Below, piece by piece: positions 1 through 38,959 of a stretch of DNA of 64,000 nt. Numbering within the stretch: position 1 is the first letter of the stretch; the number at the start of each line of letters is the position of its first letter. This DNA is from Metaphire vulgaris. Lineage: Eukaryota; Annelida; Clitellata; Crassiclitellata; Megascolecidae. Under the pieces are notes generated by a model that did no database searches, was not told the DNA's origin, and saw nothing but the letters and a program-made list of their open reading frames with translations. The stretch lies in the NCBI GenBank assembly GCA_018105865.1, contig CM030835.1:21031024-21095023 (forward strand), given 5' to 3'. Made by a program: the position numbers and the translations under genes.

Positions 1-278
1 ATTTTGGCTATTTTTGCAAATCTTAGGCATTTATGGAAATTTTTTGGAAATTTTTTGGAAATTTTGAGCAATTTTTGGAAATTTTTGGGCCAATGTTGTC
101 AAATTTGCAATTTTTTGTTACTTTTTGGCAATTTTTGCAATTTTTTGCGTATTAATTCATTATAAATTAATTTTTTCATTTCCTTGTATATTTTTTAAAG
201 GAAATCTCGAAAATGCCGCCCCTAGGGCAAGTGCCGCCGGGGGCGCTTCGCCCCATCTGCCCCCTCGCTACGCCACTG
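1..278. mobile_element. hAT element right part, cut by the window edge
   Basis: The right end, read inward from 278, is CAGTGGCGTAGCGAGGGG, a common hAT-type terminus. The interior is a degenerate array of TTTTTGGAAATTTTTTGG-like motifs (1-130), the same flavour as the MITE at 36036. The left end lies outside the window. Confidence 0.55.
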
Positions 279-735
279 AGTGAATCTGAACACATTACGC
301 AAGTGACTGCCAGAAAATTAAAATACCTGACCACCCGGGTGTTGAGCCATGGTAAATGGAACATCTTCCGATTGGAAGTCATTCATGGTATGTTTTATGC
401 ATGAATAAGCAATGGAAATAACTGGTGAGAATTGATTCCAAAAGTTGCCTTTGAAAACACATTCGCGCAGAATTTTGTAAGGCAACATTTGGCACCCTGT
501 CGTTGTAAATTCTCAACTCTAGTCTAATCATAATCGCAAATATTATTCTAAATGCAGTTAGGAAATGTAAAGGATACATGTATATATATATATATATTCA
601 ATTTGGCTAGCAGGATATGAACGGTTTACGGACAATCGGCCCCAGTAACTCACCCCCGGAAACTCACCCCAGTTACTCGTCCCCGACGGAAAATTTAAAA
701 CCAATGAACAAATGCCAAAATTTTAAACCAATGTA
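279..735. other. No recognisable feature
   Basis: AT-rich with short tandem text (AACTCACCCCnG repeated near 640-680). No coding signal on either strand. Confidence 0.4.
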
Positions 736-739
736 AGGG

Positions 740-915
740 AAATATTAAGGAAAAGCAACGAAAGGACGACCACGAAGAACATGGTTAGACGACATAAAAA
801 GCTGGACTGGCATAGAAAATTATGGGGAAATGAAAAGATTAGCTGAAGACCAAGACAAATGGAGAAAAATCGTGACTGCCAAGTGCCAACCTTCGAACCG
901 AAGATGGCACACCAT
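740..915 (+). mobile_element. RTE-like LINE 3' fragment
   Basis: An open stretch reads KGRPRRTWLDDIKSWTGIEN and RLAEDQDKWRKIVTAKCQPS, the C-terminal signature of RTE-like endonuclease-reverse transcriptases (GRPRxxWxDxIK...DRxKWR). 5'-truncated. Confidence 0.6.
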
Positions 916-924
916 GATGATGAA

Positions 925-1240
925 AGTTGCGTTACGTCGTGTTTATATTGTTTCTCAGTGTGTGCGGTCCTAAACTCTGGAATTCATTACCAATATCACT
1001 TGGTATAACAAACAGTTTATCATCTTTCAGATCTGGTCTTAAAACATACCTGTTTGACTTGGTTCATCCCCCTTAGATTGGTCCCCCGCCTTTTCTGACT
1101 GAACTTTCCCGCTTGACCTGACTCTAATTCAATTTGGATTTGGTGAGTCATCGGCCGATAAGCTTCATGATAGTGGCGATTGATTGACTGACTGATTGAT
1201 TGTTTGTTTGTTTGATTGATTGTTTGATTGATTGCCATAG
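925..1240 (+). mobile_element. GATT-tailed LINE 3' end
   Basis: Reads LFLSVCGPKLWNSLPISLGI and FRSGLKTYLFDLVHPP, a reverse transcriptase C-terminus, followed by a ~150-bp 3' UTR and a (GATT)n tail. A second copy, nearly collinear, ends the window at 63620-64000. Confidence 0.6.
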
Positions 1241-1475
1241 GGAATCAACTAATTGAGAGCTAATTGATTTAATTATTTTAATATTTTGTAATATGAAATC
1301 TGCCTTTACTTGACTATACAGTTCGTCTACATTGTACATTAAATTTCTTTATCAATTTTGTGACATTTTGCTAGACATTAACAGCGTATGCGATTAAACT
1401 TTAAAGTCATCTCTTACCGTTTGGTTCGGCATTAAATAGCAACAGCTTTTCTACTAGTCGCCTCTTGCAAATTCA

Positions 1476-28954
<27,479 letters not shown>

Positions 28955-28988
28955 ATAACCCAAGTACTTCGTATGATTTGTCAGCTAA

Positions 28989-28994
28989 AATAAA
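28989..28994 (+). promoter_or_regulatory. Poly(A) signal of the first CARD-NHL gene
   Basis: AATAAA 35 bp after the stop codon, in a context (AAAATAAAAGTCCTCATTTA) conserved at the paralogous locus. Confidence 0.7.
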
Positions 28995-29027
28995 AGTCCT
29001 CATTTATTAACGTATTTTCTACTGCTT

Positions 29028-29080
29028 CAGTGGTTTTCACCAGGCTTACTTAGCCTCCTAAACCACTTAGAATCACAGTA

Positions 29081-29148
<68 letters not shown>
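29028..29148 (+). mobile_element. SINE tail plus (ATT)n downstream of the first CARD-NHL gene
   Basis: CAGTGGTTTTCACCAGGC, TTACTTAGCCTCCTAAACCA, CTTAGAATCAC then (ATT)n. Nested complementary segments (GTGGTTT/AAACCAC, AGGCT/AGCCT) can form a hairpin. It starts 33 bp after the poly(A) signal and is shared with the paralogous locus at 42806. Confidence 0.65.
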
Positions 29149-29150
<2 letters not shown>

Positions 29151-30249
29151 GTGAATACCCATACGTAGGTCTACATTGTACAATGACGTTTCTAGAACAG
29201 CAAAGCAATGTATTGACATTAAGAGACAGTTTACTACTCTCAGAACTCAATTGATGAAGGCTGTCCTTGCATAACAATACTGCACGTGATCATATTAAAT
29301 GACTGAGAGAGTCCAAAATATTGCAGGGAGAGTGTCAGTAACGGGTGGTAAAACTAATAATCCAATTTACTGTGTACAGCAGCATTCAAATGTATGCAAA
29401 TGTGAGAATCCAGAAATGTACTACACTGTATATTCGGTTCTTTCTGCTTAATTAAGTGCAATTCAAAGAGTATGATACAGAAGGTCAAAGCAATTCAAGA
29501 TTATCAAAGGTAATATTACAGTAAAAGACAGAGTAGCCAGAGGCGATTTGTCCACAATTGAACCCTGAGATCAAAGGTATTACATTGCAATTAATATAAA
29601 AACCTTTTAAAGTCTAACAGTTCAGGGACGGTTCTAGATCTAGACCGGGTAGGTCATGACCTGCCAAAAACGTTGTCTGCCCTACCGAAAAATAAGTGAC
29701 TTACCCTGTGGTTGGCCTTCTCCTAAATACGTTGTGTGGCTGGGTAATTAGTGTTTATGGCCTCCCGTACGAAAGTAATCGCGTAGACGCTATATATTTG
29801 AGCTTCCAGCCACTCATCCGATATCTTCTCTTCCAGTTGGTTTCTAGATGTCAGTAATCTTTATCTAATTGATCAACTACCTCAGACTGATCAACCGTCA
29901 AAATATCGTCACACAACTTTTCCTCCAACCCTCTAACCCTTGTTAGATGCGCTGTTATTGGTAGTATTTAACCCCCCCCCTACCCGTATCTCTACATAGT
30001 TAGCAGTTTTTCAGTCGATCGTTACAGAGGTTATGAGCTATTTTTCGCCATGGGAATAGTTCCTTTTGCTGATCCTATTTACGTTCTACTAATCTTACGG
30101 TTGATAATATGTCATTGTTGATAATTAACTCCAAACGTCGCAGGACATTTGATGCAATCTAATGTGTTTGCTCAAGTTTTAACACGGCGACACTAAGCTT
30201 CGTGCTAACATTTAAACAGTTTAAGACTGCAGCTAATTTATGATACAGA

Positions 30250-30545
30250 TTCCTATAATAAAAAGTTTGCCCATACTCAAGTTTCGAGCGTTGGGCCCGG
30301 CGCTGATCTCCGGTTTCAGGCAAGCAGCGACGAAGGTGTATTTCGCCATAAATCTAGAGTAGTTTGCCATTGCTTTCTCCAGACCCGCGTTTTACATTTG
30401 CCGTCACAACTGCTACTCATTTGCCTCGCCCTCTTGCAAATGGAGGCTGAGTCGACCTTAAGGGCTCCTGTGGGAGTCGAACCCGTTCTGTCAGAGTGCC
30501 GTTTTAGAGTGTTGCCAATCTGCCATTTTACTGTAACATTCGATA
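30250..30545 (-). mobile_element. Second tRNA-derived SINE family
   Basis: On the - strand, ATGGCAGATTGGCAACAC (box A region) precedes GAACGGGTTCGACTCCCACA (box B region) with tRNA-like spacing. The body then includes GGAGAAAGCAATGGCAAAC and TACTCTAGATTTATGGCG. The body recalls, from memory, the CAATGGCAAnCCACTCCAG segment of some other SINEs. No microsatellite tail was identified; the end near 30250 is approximate. Confidence 0.5.
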
Positions 30546-31132
30546 GTAATATTATAAATTTGCGATGTATAAAATTGTACTTAATATTCTGCACTTTGAG
30601 AATATTTAAAAATATCCCCCACAAATTATAAATTAGAGAATATTTATTAACGCGTATAGCATAAAATCATATTGTGTTGTGTTTGTTCATAGACGTGTCC
30701 GTATAAAAGCCGATGAGTTTCTATTGTATGTCTGTTTGTGTATGTGTTTGTGTGTGTGTGTGTGTGCCTCCATCTTTCTCAACCACAACAAATTCTGTTT
30801 ACACTGAACCAAAGACAAGATAGTCATATAAGTGAAAGGAAAGTATTTGTCTTATTACTTTCTTAAAGACTTATTTCCACTCGATTAATGCTACAAGTAT
30901 TGCGCAATGATTGTAGCGTAAATTAAGTTAAGTTGGTTTCATGCTGATAATTCCGTATCAGTTCACTGCTGGTACTTGCTTAAAAAAAATACATGACAAC
31001 AATATAGTAGGCTACACACGGGCGGAACTCAGGAGCGGCTGAGGAGCCAACCCCCCATTCGGACTGGGGACAGTCGTGGGTTTTGCCCAATATCGATGAG
31101 AAAATTTCTCCTAAGAATGGTTTTGGTGATCG

Positions 31133-31212
31133 TTAACCCCTTAACCGTGTATTTAACTGTAACTCAATGTAAAATGGACGGATATATCCAGGATCTTCAG
31201 TTAAGGGGTTAA
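31133..31212. mobile_element. 80-bp TTAA-flanked miniature element
   Basis: TTAA-CCCCTTAACCG at the left and CAGTTAAGGGG-TTAA at the right are inverted repeats with TTAA at both borders (31133-31136, 31209-31212). The size and TTAA target suit a tiny piggyBac-type MITE. Confidence 0.55.
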
Positions 31213-32214
31213 CATAATCGATTTGCTTTCTTGGAACACAGCTTTAGCCACTCAATAAGAAATCAGAGTTAAAGACTTTAAAGTATGGACACGCGGCGTA
31301 ATCCCTACATTCTTCAAACAGTTCTGCACTCTTTGTGACTTCGTCACGCTCCACTAAAGCGCCCCCAGTGGGTTCAAATAGAATGTGAGGCGCATCCGTC
31401 TCAAAGGTGTCTTTATTCTGGAACCATATCCATATCCATTTCAGTGATGATGAGCAATGGTCTTTTCGATTTCTCGAGGGCGGGAGCACAAAGTCTAGAT
31501 GGCTGTATGTTTCATCACGTTGCATCTTGTTTCTTATTCATTTGTTATCAAAATATTGTATTCTTATTTAAGGTCCACGATTCACATCAAAAGGAGGCAA
31601 CTGGCCTTACTAATGCTTTAACCACACGTAGCTGGGAGAGTTTTCGTATTAATTTGTTCTTCCAAGTGTTTATCAATATAATCATTATGTCCATACCTGC
31701 TGCTAATAGAATTTAATGTCGTTTTGCCTATTCAGTACGCTTCAGGGCTATTGATACAGTAAAATGATTAACGTGGTTACTGTTGTGAAGTGGTCGTTTA
31801 TCACTTAAGTCAACCACATTACGATAGGATGATATCGACGACGATGCACGGTAACAGCGCGCGTCCATCCATGTGGAACTGACTGGGCAAGGCGGAATGG
31901 GAATGAAACATAAAGTGCCCCATCCCCAAATTGTAAGTTTAGTCCGACCATAGTCTACACGTGAAACCCGAACGCTGGATGTCGCAGTATCACGCTCGGT
32001 CAAAGTCGTGAAAAATGAATCAGTCCGCGTTAATTATGGCCCCTGGAAGATGAGACTACAAATTCTGTTGCACTACACGTGATTATTTCAAGTCATTACG
32101 TTAAAATAATACAGGAAGATGAACATTTTTCTGACTAATACAATAAATAATGTGACGACCTCCCTCTCCCCAAACTTTCGCTATCTACGCTGATAACTTT
32201 CTTTCTTTCTTTTT

Positions 32215-32284
32215 CAGTGGTTTTCACCCAGGCTTACTTAGCCTCCTAAGCCACTTAAAATCACATTATTATTAATATTATTAA

Positions 32285-32352
<68 letters not shown>
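32215..32352 (+). mobile_element. SINE tail plus (ATT)n
   Basis: CAGTGGTTTTCACCCAGGCT, TACTTAGCCTCCTAAGCCAC and TTAAAATCAC precede an (ATT)n tract of ~95 bp. No pol III head is visible upstream (5'-truncated copy). Confidence 0.6.
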
Positions 32353-32353
<1 letters not shown>

Positions 32354-32462
32354 TTAGCAAACCGGGAGAAGAGTGGTCCTCCTCAGTATGCCACCGAGTC
32401 TTCGTAATGGGCATCAGCTTGCATGGTCTATATATGAGCAAGGACATAGGCTTTGCATACAT

Positions 32463-32463
<1 letters not shown>

Positions 32464-32540
<77 letters not shown>
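32464..32540. repeat. (TA)n microsatellite
   Basis: About 38 TA units; the original insertion site of Helitron B. Confidence 0.9.
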
Positions 32541-32541
<1 letters not shown>

Positions 32542-32545
32542 TAGG

Positions 32546-32739
32546 CAGTGGCGGCTCTAGGATTTGGCAAGTGGGGGGCCGGTGGGGTGGCAACTTCTAA
32601 TCATGGGGGGCCAACCATTTGTTGTTTAATGTATGTAGCATTAAGCATAGGGTCCCAACTGGGGGGGCCACTGGGGGGGCCAGGCTCTCAATAGGGGGGG
32701 CACGGGCCCCCCCTGGCCCCCCCGGTGGAGCCGCCACTG
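32546..32739. mobile_element. hAT MITE (194 bp), perfect 8-bp duplication
   Basis: Ends CAGTGGCGGCTCTAGG and, inverted, CAGTGGCGGCTCCACC. The octamer ATACTAGG occurs at 32538-32545 and 32740-32747. The interior is rich in runs of G (GGGGGGGCC). Confidence 0.85.
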
Positions 32740-32742
32740 ATA

Positions 32743-34497
32743 CTAGGTGTTCACCCGTCAAAAATGACGGGGGAGATTGGCTGTTTTACCACCCGATTTT
32801 GCGCAAGTGCAATAGCATTTTCCGCAATTAATTGTCCTTGACTCGCCGCCTTTCCTTCAACCGAGTTAACGCCCATTCGCGTGAATTTTCTGAAACTTGA
32901 TAGTCAACGTTAGTGTAATGATTTGGCAGTGTCGAACGACATGCAGTGCTTGATTCTCTTGTTTGCTGTGCTGATTTTTCACGCCGAGCAACAGCCTGCT
33001 ACTCATTCTCACTTGATTGTCGGAAGGCTCGTGAACGCTGGACTTTTTTGTTTTGCACAGAGGGTTAGAAAGAGGGATAAAAAGCTAATCAATGGTGCAA
33101 ACCTCATCTTCTTAGCTCTTATATAGCCTGAGATATAGCAAATTCAAAAACATTTGGAAACTTTCTCAGAATTCAAAACTTTCGCGAAATTCACCGATAA
33201 TACTTATGTTCAAACATTGGGGTCATCGGGTTAGAATTGATAGATCTTTGCCAAATGTCAACCGATTTTCAAACTTTTTGGTTTATTTTGTTCATCTGAC
33301 ATCTCTTTACAACTTTTTTGCTGACCAAAGTGGGGTTACCGCTGAAAATATTTTGCTAGGGGGCTATAAAAATATTTTGGGGAGAGGGTGATATTTTAGG
33401 CCGTAAAGTGGACTCTACCACAATTTTTTTTTGTTTTGCACGGACGGTTAGAAAGAGGAATAAACAATCTAAACAATGGTGCAAACCTCATCTTTTTAGC
33501 TCCTATATAGCCTGAGATATAGCAAATTTAAAACGTTACAGCAATCATTTCTGAAGAACGCTTTTCCAAAAATTAAATCCCCAGTACGGTGACAGCGTCT
33601 GAAAATTTAATCCCCACTTGAGGTGTTAAATTTAAAAGAAATAGGTATTGAGGCTAGGAAAGAATAAATATATATAATAATGGGGGGCAGGGCATTGGGA
33701 GAGGGAAGAGAGGTTTGGGAGGATGAAAGTGGGTTGTAAAGGTTTTCGGAGCAGCGTTGTGTAGGTTTGGAAACAGGGTTTGGGGCCGGTGGGGTAGGGC
33801 GGAGCGGTGATGGGTTGGGGCCGGGGCGATTGGGAGAGGGATTGAGAGATGTACGGGGTTGGGAGGGGGGGGAGAGAGAAAAGAACGGGGGTTTGGGGCC
33901 TGTCGGGCAGGGCGGGGCGGGTATGGGTTGGGGCCTGGGAGATTGGGAGAGGGATGGGTAGAAGGAAGGGGATGGGGAAAAGGGAAGAGGAACGGGGGTT
34001 TGGGACCGGGGCGGGAATGGGTTGAAGCCGGGGCGATTGGGAGAGGGATGGGGAGAGGGAAGAGGAACGGGGTTTGGGGCCGAGGCCGGAATGGGTTGGG
34101 GTCGGGCGATTTGGAAAAAGGTGGGGAGAGAAAAGGGGGTGGAGAAAGGGAAAGGAACGGGGGTTTGGGGCCGAGGCCGGAATGGGTTGGGGTCGGGGCG
34201 ATTGGGAAAGGGGTGGGGAGAGGGAAGGGGGTGGAGAAAGGGAAAGGGAAAGAGGGTTTGGGGCCGGGACGGGAATAGGTTGGGGCTTGGGCGATTGGGA
34301 GAGGGATGGGGTGAGGGAAGGAGGACGGGGAAGTTTAAGCTGCAATTAAGACGCTTCGTTAATTTAAACGCTCCGTTGATTATAATACAGTTTTGATTAA
34401 ACAATATTTGGTTGTCAATGACAACAGCGTCTTGCAATACCTTCCGTGTTGCCTTCCGTCCTCCCGTCCGTCCGTCATCGAGAATTATATATTTAGA
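32743..34497 (-). mobile_element. Helitron copy B (1755 bp)
   Basis: Read on the - strand: 5' end A|TCTAAATATATAATTCTCG at 34497, 3' end CCCGTCATTTTTGACGGG, TGAACAC, CTAG|T at 32743. Collinear with copy A throughout, including the minisatellite (33680-34330). Its 3' flank was a (TA)n tract, now separated from it by a 194-bp hAT MITE whose target duplication includes the Helitron end. Confidence 0.8.
33680..34330. repeat. G/C-skewed minisatellite in Helitron B
   Basis: The same unit family as in Helitron A, in inverted orientation: GGAATGGGTTGGGGCCGGGG, CGATTGGGAGAGGGATGGGG, GGGTTTGGGGCC. The number of units and their internal variants differ from copy A. Confidence 0.85.
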
Positions 34498-34737
34498 TTA
34501 TATTTTCGAGATAATCGACAAATTCTACAAGACGGCTCCTTGAATACCTTCTTTCGGCTTGTAGTCAGTCAACGTTCCACAGATTTGGTTACGGCTATGG
34601 CAGACTTCGGTCCTTGTTGTACCCGAGGCGCATCCAGTTTCATCGGCGCATGACTGACAGGTAAGTCCTATCGTTTATTTGAACAAGTAGTAAGCAACTA
34701 CTGTGCACAACCAAATGAATAGCAATTGATAAAGCGA

Positions 34738-34772
34738 ATGATGATGATGACGAAGACGACGACGATGATGAT
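34738..34772. repeat. (GAT/GAC)n tract
   Basis: GATGATGATGACGAAGACGA leading into the 225-bp tandem repeats. Confidence 0.8.
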
Positions 34773-35565
34773 GCTGCCAGGGTCATTTTTACACCCCTTT
34801 AACACCCCAACGCCTCCCACTTTGAGACCGACACCACCCAACACCTCAATTTGAGCCTGGGATGTCCTCTTTTTGCTTGTCAGACTTTTTCGGCATGGAT
34901 GAGGTCCCAAAATATTCCGACACCTCCCAAATTGATAATCCTAGAAATAACCCTGGATGTTGCTGATTATGATGATTATGATGATGATGATGATGACGCC
35001 GATGATGATGCTGCCAGGGAAATTTTTACACCCCACTCACACCCACAAGGCCCCCTCCCAATTTCAGACCGACATCCCAACACCCCCTCAATCTGAGCCT
35101 GGGATGTTTTTTTTCACTTGCCAGACTTTTTCGGCATGGATGGGACTTGAGTTGCCAGATATCCAAAGTCGAAATACGGAAGATTGCTTCCGCGGTCAAT
35201 ACACCCACTCCACGGTCTAGTTCATTGTGAATTAATATGACTAGAGCTATAGCCTACTATGCTACAGTACTATAGAGTATAGACTAGGAAAAAGAAACAA
35301 ACAACACTGCTCGGTGCACTGCATCATTTGCATGTAATGAATCAATATTACAAAAAAGTTATAATGAGGCGGGAAACTGAGGCTGAAAAACGGGAGCTCC
35401 CGTAAAATACGGGATATCTGGCAACCCGAGATGGGACCCCAAAATATACCGACAACCCAAAAATTGATTATCCTAGACATTACCCTTGATATTGCTGAGT
35501 ATGATGATGACGACGACGAAGATGATGATGATGACCACGACGACGAGGACGATGCTGCTGCCAAA

Positions 35566-35617
<52 letters not shown>

Positions 35618-35640
35618 TCAGTAATAGGTGACGCGCAGAT
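34757..35640 (+). repeat. ~225-bp tandem repeats with (GAT)n cores
   Basis: Two adjacent units (34757-34985 and 34986-35165) and a partial third (35420-35640) each contain GATGATGATGCTGCCAGG, TTTTTACACCCC, GAGCCTGGGATGT, CAGACTTTTTCGGCATGGAT and a GATGATGAT/GACGAC tract. Acidic Asp-run open frames across them are repeat artefacts. Confidence 0.75.
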
Positions 35641-36035
35641 TCAGTGTTTGCCGAGTTGCCAATCCGGAGGTCCAGGATCAGACAAAGGCTGTGATAGAAG
35701 ATGTTCTACTACAACGTCGTGAGCTACACCCAGTGCTGTTAAACCATGTTGACGACTGGGTATGCATCCCCCACAGGAGTTTTTTTGCTTGTCAACATAT
35801 TATTTCGTAAGCTTTTTAAAATGTTTACATTCGCGATAACCTTAATACCGCGGATGCGGATGATCTTTTTCGCTTGGCAACCTATTTTTGCGATATATTT
35901 ACAAAAAATCAACTGAACAATACTGCGGATGACTTGTTTTGCTTGTCATTCTTTTCCGGCAAGGTTTTTAACATTTAGTGGGCAAAACACTAAGAAGAAT
36001 TACCTTTTCTCTCATTTCTTTTTAAACTTTGCATC

Positions 36036-36301
36036 CAGAGGCGTCATTTGGGGGGCTGGGGGCCGTGCCCCCCAAGGAAACGAAAATATTAATTTATAAT
36101 GTATTAATGTGCAAAATATTGCAAAGTTTGCCAAAAAATATTTAAAAAATTGCAAATTTTCCAACATTGGCCCTAAAATTTGCCAAAATTGTTCAAAATT
36201 TGCAAAAAATTTGCAAAAAATTGCAAAAGTGCCTCAAAAATTGTCAAAAATTTTGAAAAAAAAATTCTCGCCCCCAAGAAAAGTGTGAAATGACGCCACT
36301 G
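36036..36301. mobile_element. hAT MITE (266 bp), perfect 8-bp duplication
   Basis: Ends CAGAGGCGTCATTTGGGG and, inverted, CAGTGGCGTCATTTC. The octamer TTTGCATC occurs at 36028-36035 and 36302-36309. The interior is a degenerate array of TTTGCAAAAAATTTGCAAA-like motifs, as in the fragment at the window start. Confidence 0.85.
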
Positions 36302-36482
36302 TTTGCATCCCCACCAACTTCCTATAATTTTTTTCATCCTCCACCAAGAATTCCTGAAACCGCCACTGTCTGCCCCATTGAAAGTTTGATTCAAAATAGG
36401 GTAGGCCCATAGACCTAACCCATTCATGCCTGAATATTTTATGGAACGCTTGTTACGAATGGGTTAATATCCTGGTATGTGG

Positions 36483-37386
36483 CAGACATGGGTCAATTAC
36501 AATTATAATTGTAATTCAATTGTAATTAATTACATTTGGCCAATGTAATTGTAATTGTAATTGATCTGTGGAAAGCTCAATTACAAGTAATTGTAATTGT
36601 AATTGTCTTGTGTGTAATTGTAATTGTAATTTAGCTATTGTAATTGTTTTACTCAATTACAGGAATGTGAGTTTTATAAGTTCTATTAGCGTATTGGCAT
36701 GTATGAGCCGAAGTCTTGTCAGTCTATGAATGTATCGCAGTGAATACATTGGATGGTTAGTGAATTGTCAAAGCACAACGGTTATTGGTAAATGGACTCA
36801 CTGCTCTGGTCAGTTGCCATGCAAAAATGTACTTATTTACTTTTTACTGCCTTTCAAATTGGAAGGGAACCAGCTTATCATTTGTCTACTTCCTGTGTTC
36901 TGCGGCTGCGCTTTTTTGTGAATGAAAGTTTAATGCCAGTAAAGATGAGCGTAAATCAAGTAGGAGTAATATGGAATTATTTTGAAAAGTCTGATGACTT
37001 TAGTAATGCTGTTTCCAATGCAAATGTTAAAGTGAAGTGCCGGTTGTGTGGTGAATTAGTGTCATGCTCGAAAAAGGCTACTTCAAAATTGTTGACTCAT
37101 TTGCAGGTTTGTGAAACTTTGTGTTACGGTTTTTTAAATCAGCCGTAGCATATGACGTTGTTGAACTAATTTATGTTAATTATTTTGGACACTTAAGTTT
37201 ATTAAAAGAAGCAGAAAGAGGAATGAAAAGTAATTGTAATTGTAATTGTAATTGACACATTTGTAATTGTAATTGTAATTGATCCCAATGTAATTGGCTG
37301 TAATTGTAATTGTAATTGTAATTGACAAAAATCCATATAATTGTAATGTAATTGTAATTGCTGAAAACGTAATTGACCCATGTCTG
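36483..37386 (+). mobile_element. hAT deletion derivative with TAATTG arrays and a BED-finger exon
   Basis: Ends CAGACATGGGTCAATTAC (36483) and its inverse (37386). The octamer GTATGTGG is identical at 36475-36482 and 37387-37394. Subterminal arrays of TGTAATTG occupy ~36493-36660 and ~37228-37370. Between them an N-terminal BED zinc finger is encoded; the transposase catalytic region is absent. Confidence 0.85.
36945..37148 (+). pseudogene. BED zinc-finger N-terminus of a hAT transposase (truncated)
   Basis: From ATG 36945: MSVNQVGVIWNYFEKSDD, then VKCRLCGELVSCSKKATSKL and LTHLQVCE, a BED finger (W.YF, CxxC, HxxxxC) as in the DNA-binding N-terminus of hAT transposases and ZBED proteins. It ends at a stop after 67 codons, with no catalytic domain downstream. 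The upstream frame is open to 36792 but resembles nothing. An internally deleted element, not a host gene. Confidence 0.6.
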
Positions 37387-37394
37387 GTATGTGG

Positions 37395-38950
37395 ACAATT
37401 TTGCAGACTCTAAGAAAACTTATAGGGTTTCCATCCTCACCCGATAAGATATTAACTTTTCGGTTTTACGCGAATCTCGCAACTACACTAGGGCCGAATA
37501 GAGGCCTGTGCCCTGTCTTCCGCCGTGCCTGCGCTCATTAACATCGCCACGAGAGAGGCACAGAGGGACCTATTCGGGCTTGCACTGGTGGCGAGGTTTT
37601 TTCAAACCCAACGAGAAAAAATGCTACCAGTTGAGAGATAGGATGATTGCCTATATCCTGTCACATATGCCTATATAACATTAGATAGCATCGAAAACTC
37701 TCTAATACTGATCAGAATTTTATTGCATGGTCTTCCGCCCCAAACCCCAGTGTGGGAACTGACAACTCTCCCCCAAACTCCCTAAGCGGGGCCGACAAAG
37801 TTTCCAGTAGAACTGGTGTTCCTTTATTCTGGAATTCAGGCATCGCCCCAATGGTAACGCTAATTAACTGCTTGTCTGCCATTGGATTATAAATATCATG
37901 ATAAGTGAAACAACGACATCCACTTAAAAAATTAAAACAGAAGTTTTGACGAAGAAATCTACTAAAATTAGCAAATAGATTCGAATGAATATTTCTCTCG
38001 GTGTCCTAATCCCTGCTTTAAAATCGCCATTGTGCGTATGCATAGGCCCTGCCACTGCACACGTTCCCATTCCCAACAAGAGAAACGTCAAACGAACAGC
38101 CAACTTCGACTCCATTTCGCTCTCGGACGGTTGACTATCTCTGCACATCAGACCGCTCTGCTAGACGAGACCTAGGCTAATCAACTACGAGAGCAGCGGT
38201 TTGTTGGCCAGATTAGAGGGTTTCACAGATCGATGATGTCGAGTCCAAACAACGCTTCGTCAGATAATTAATTGTCGAATTGATGATTTTGAAGACGAGA
38301 GAATAATTGTAGAATGATTGATGAATTGCTTCTTAAACATCTGTCCCGCTGTCTGCACTTTTTGCGACATTGGATAATTATCAATGCATTATTAAAGAAG
38401 CTTATCAGATATCTAAAAAGAAGATTCAAATTAATGCAACGAAGAGCGATAGAACAGACGATGAGAACTGGTTAATATCCGATTGCATTTCTAATTAGTT
38501 GTAAATGTCTTACGACTTCGACAGCCGAATAGGCCTGCAACTGATTTTTGAGCCTTGAGTTTAGCATATATCTCCAGTTCATTGCTCGTATTTTATTAGG
38601 CCTAATGTCTTCTTCCAATGAAGTCTACACATTAGGGTAAAACGGAGGGCACTTGCCCCCTGAAAATGGAAACTCCAATACTTTCTTAGGGAAATTTGAA
38701 AGCCATGGTATAAATTTCATTGTGACCATTGTGTTTCCTCTGGAAACATTTTGGTGGGCGCCTTTGTCTGTTTCTTAATAGGAGATTTTTAAATTAACCT
38801 AAATAATAATAATAATAGTAATAATAATAATAATAATAATAATATTGAAATTAAGAGGAGAGATAATCGCATTTTTGCACTCCATTTGGCAAAACGTCCA
38901 GCTCTTGGTGAGTGTAATCGGTGTGTTCGGGTTCTTACATATCGCTCCTG
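37395..38950. other. Unannotated intergenic DNA
   Basis: Contains only the signal-peptide-like frame at 37924-38148 and an (AAT)n tract at 38803-38845. Confidence 0.35.
37924..38148 (-). CDS. Signal-peptide-like short open frame
   Basis: The internal Met of this - strand frame (38112) begins MESKLAVRLTFLLLGMGTCA, a basic start, hydrophobic core and small-residue end typical of a secretory signal, followed by VAGPMHTHNGDFKAG. The rest of the frame turns hydrophobic and unconvincing. It could be a first exon of a secreted protein whose donor is GTGTGC after GGGAAC, but no downstream exon was found. Low confidence. Confidence 0.2.
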   Translation of the reverse strand: MCRDSQPSESEMESKLAVRLTFLLLGMGTCAVAGPMHTHNGDFKAGIRTPREIFIRIYLLILVDFFVKTSVLIF

Positions 38951-38959
38951 ACCTTGAAC

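Larger units (their letters stand above)
29150..32210. other. Mostly unannotated intergenic DNA
   Basis: Apart from the SINE at 30250-30545 and the TTAA mini-element at 31133, I see only short frames. A - strand frame at 31525-31244 (KDTFETDAPHILFEPTGGAL, ELFEECRDYAACPYFKVF) looks somewhat protein-like but is unassigned. Confidence 0.35.

Noticed and set aside
32923..33126. Signal-like + strand frame (SNDMQCLILLFAVLIFHAEQ), also present inverted in Helitron A
   Set aside because: Lies within the Helitron interior, is very short and ends in AT-rich text; could be a captured fragment, but no family resemblance or conserved codon pattern is evident.
33607..34437. 276-codon proline-rich open frame on the - strand
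   Set aside because: Same minisatellite in Helitron B, with overlapping open frames on the other strand.
35262..35722. Asp-, Met- and Ser-run open frames
   Set aside because: Arise from GAT/GAC/ATG repeats in the ~225-bp tandem units.
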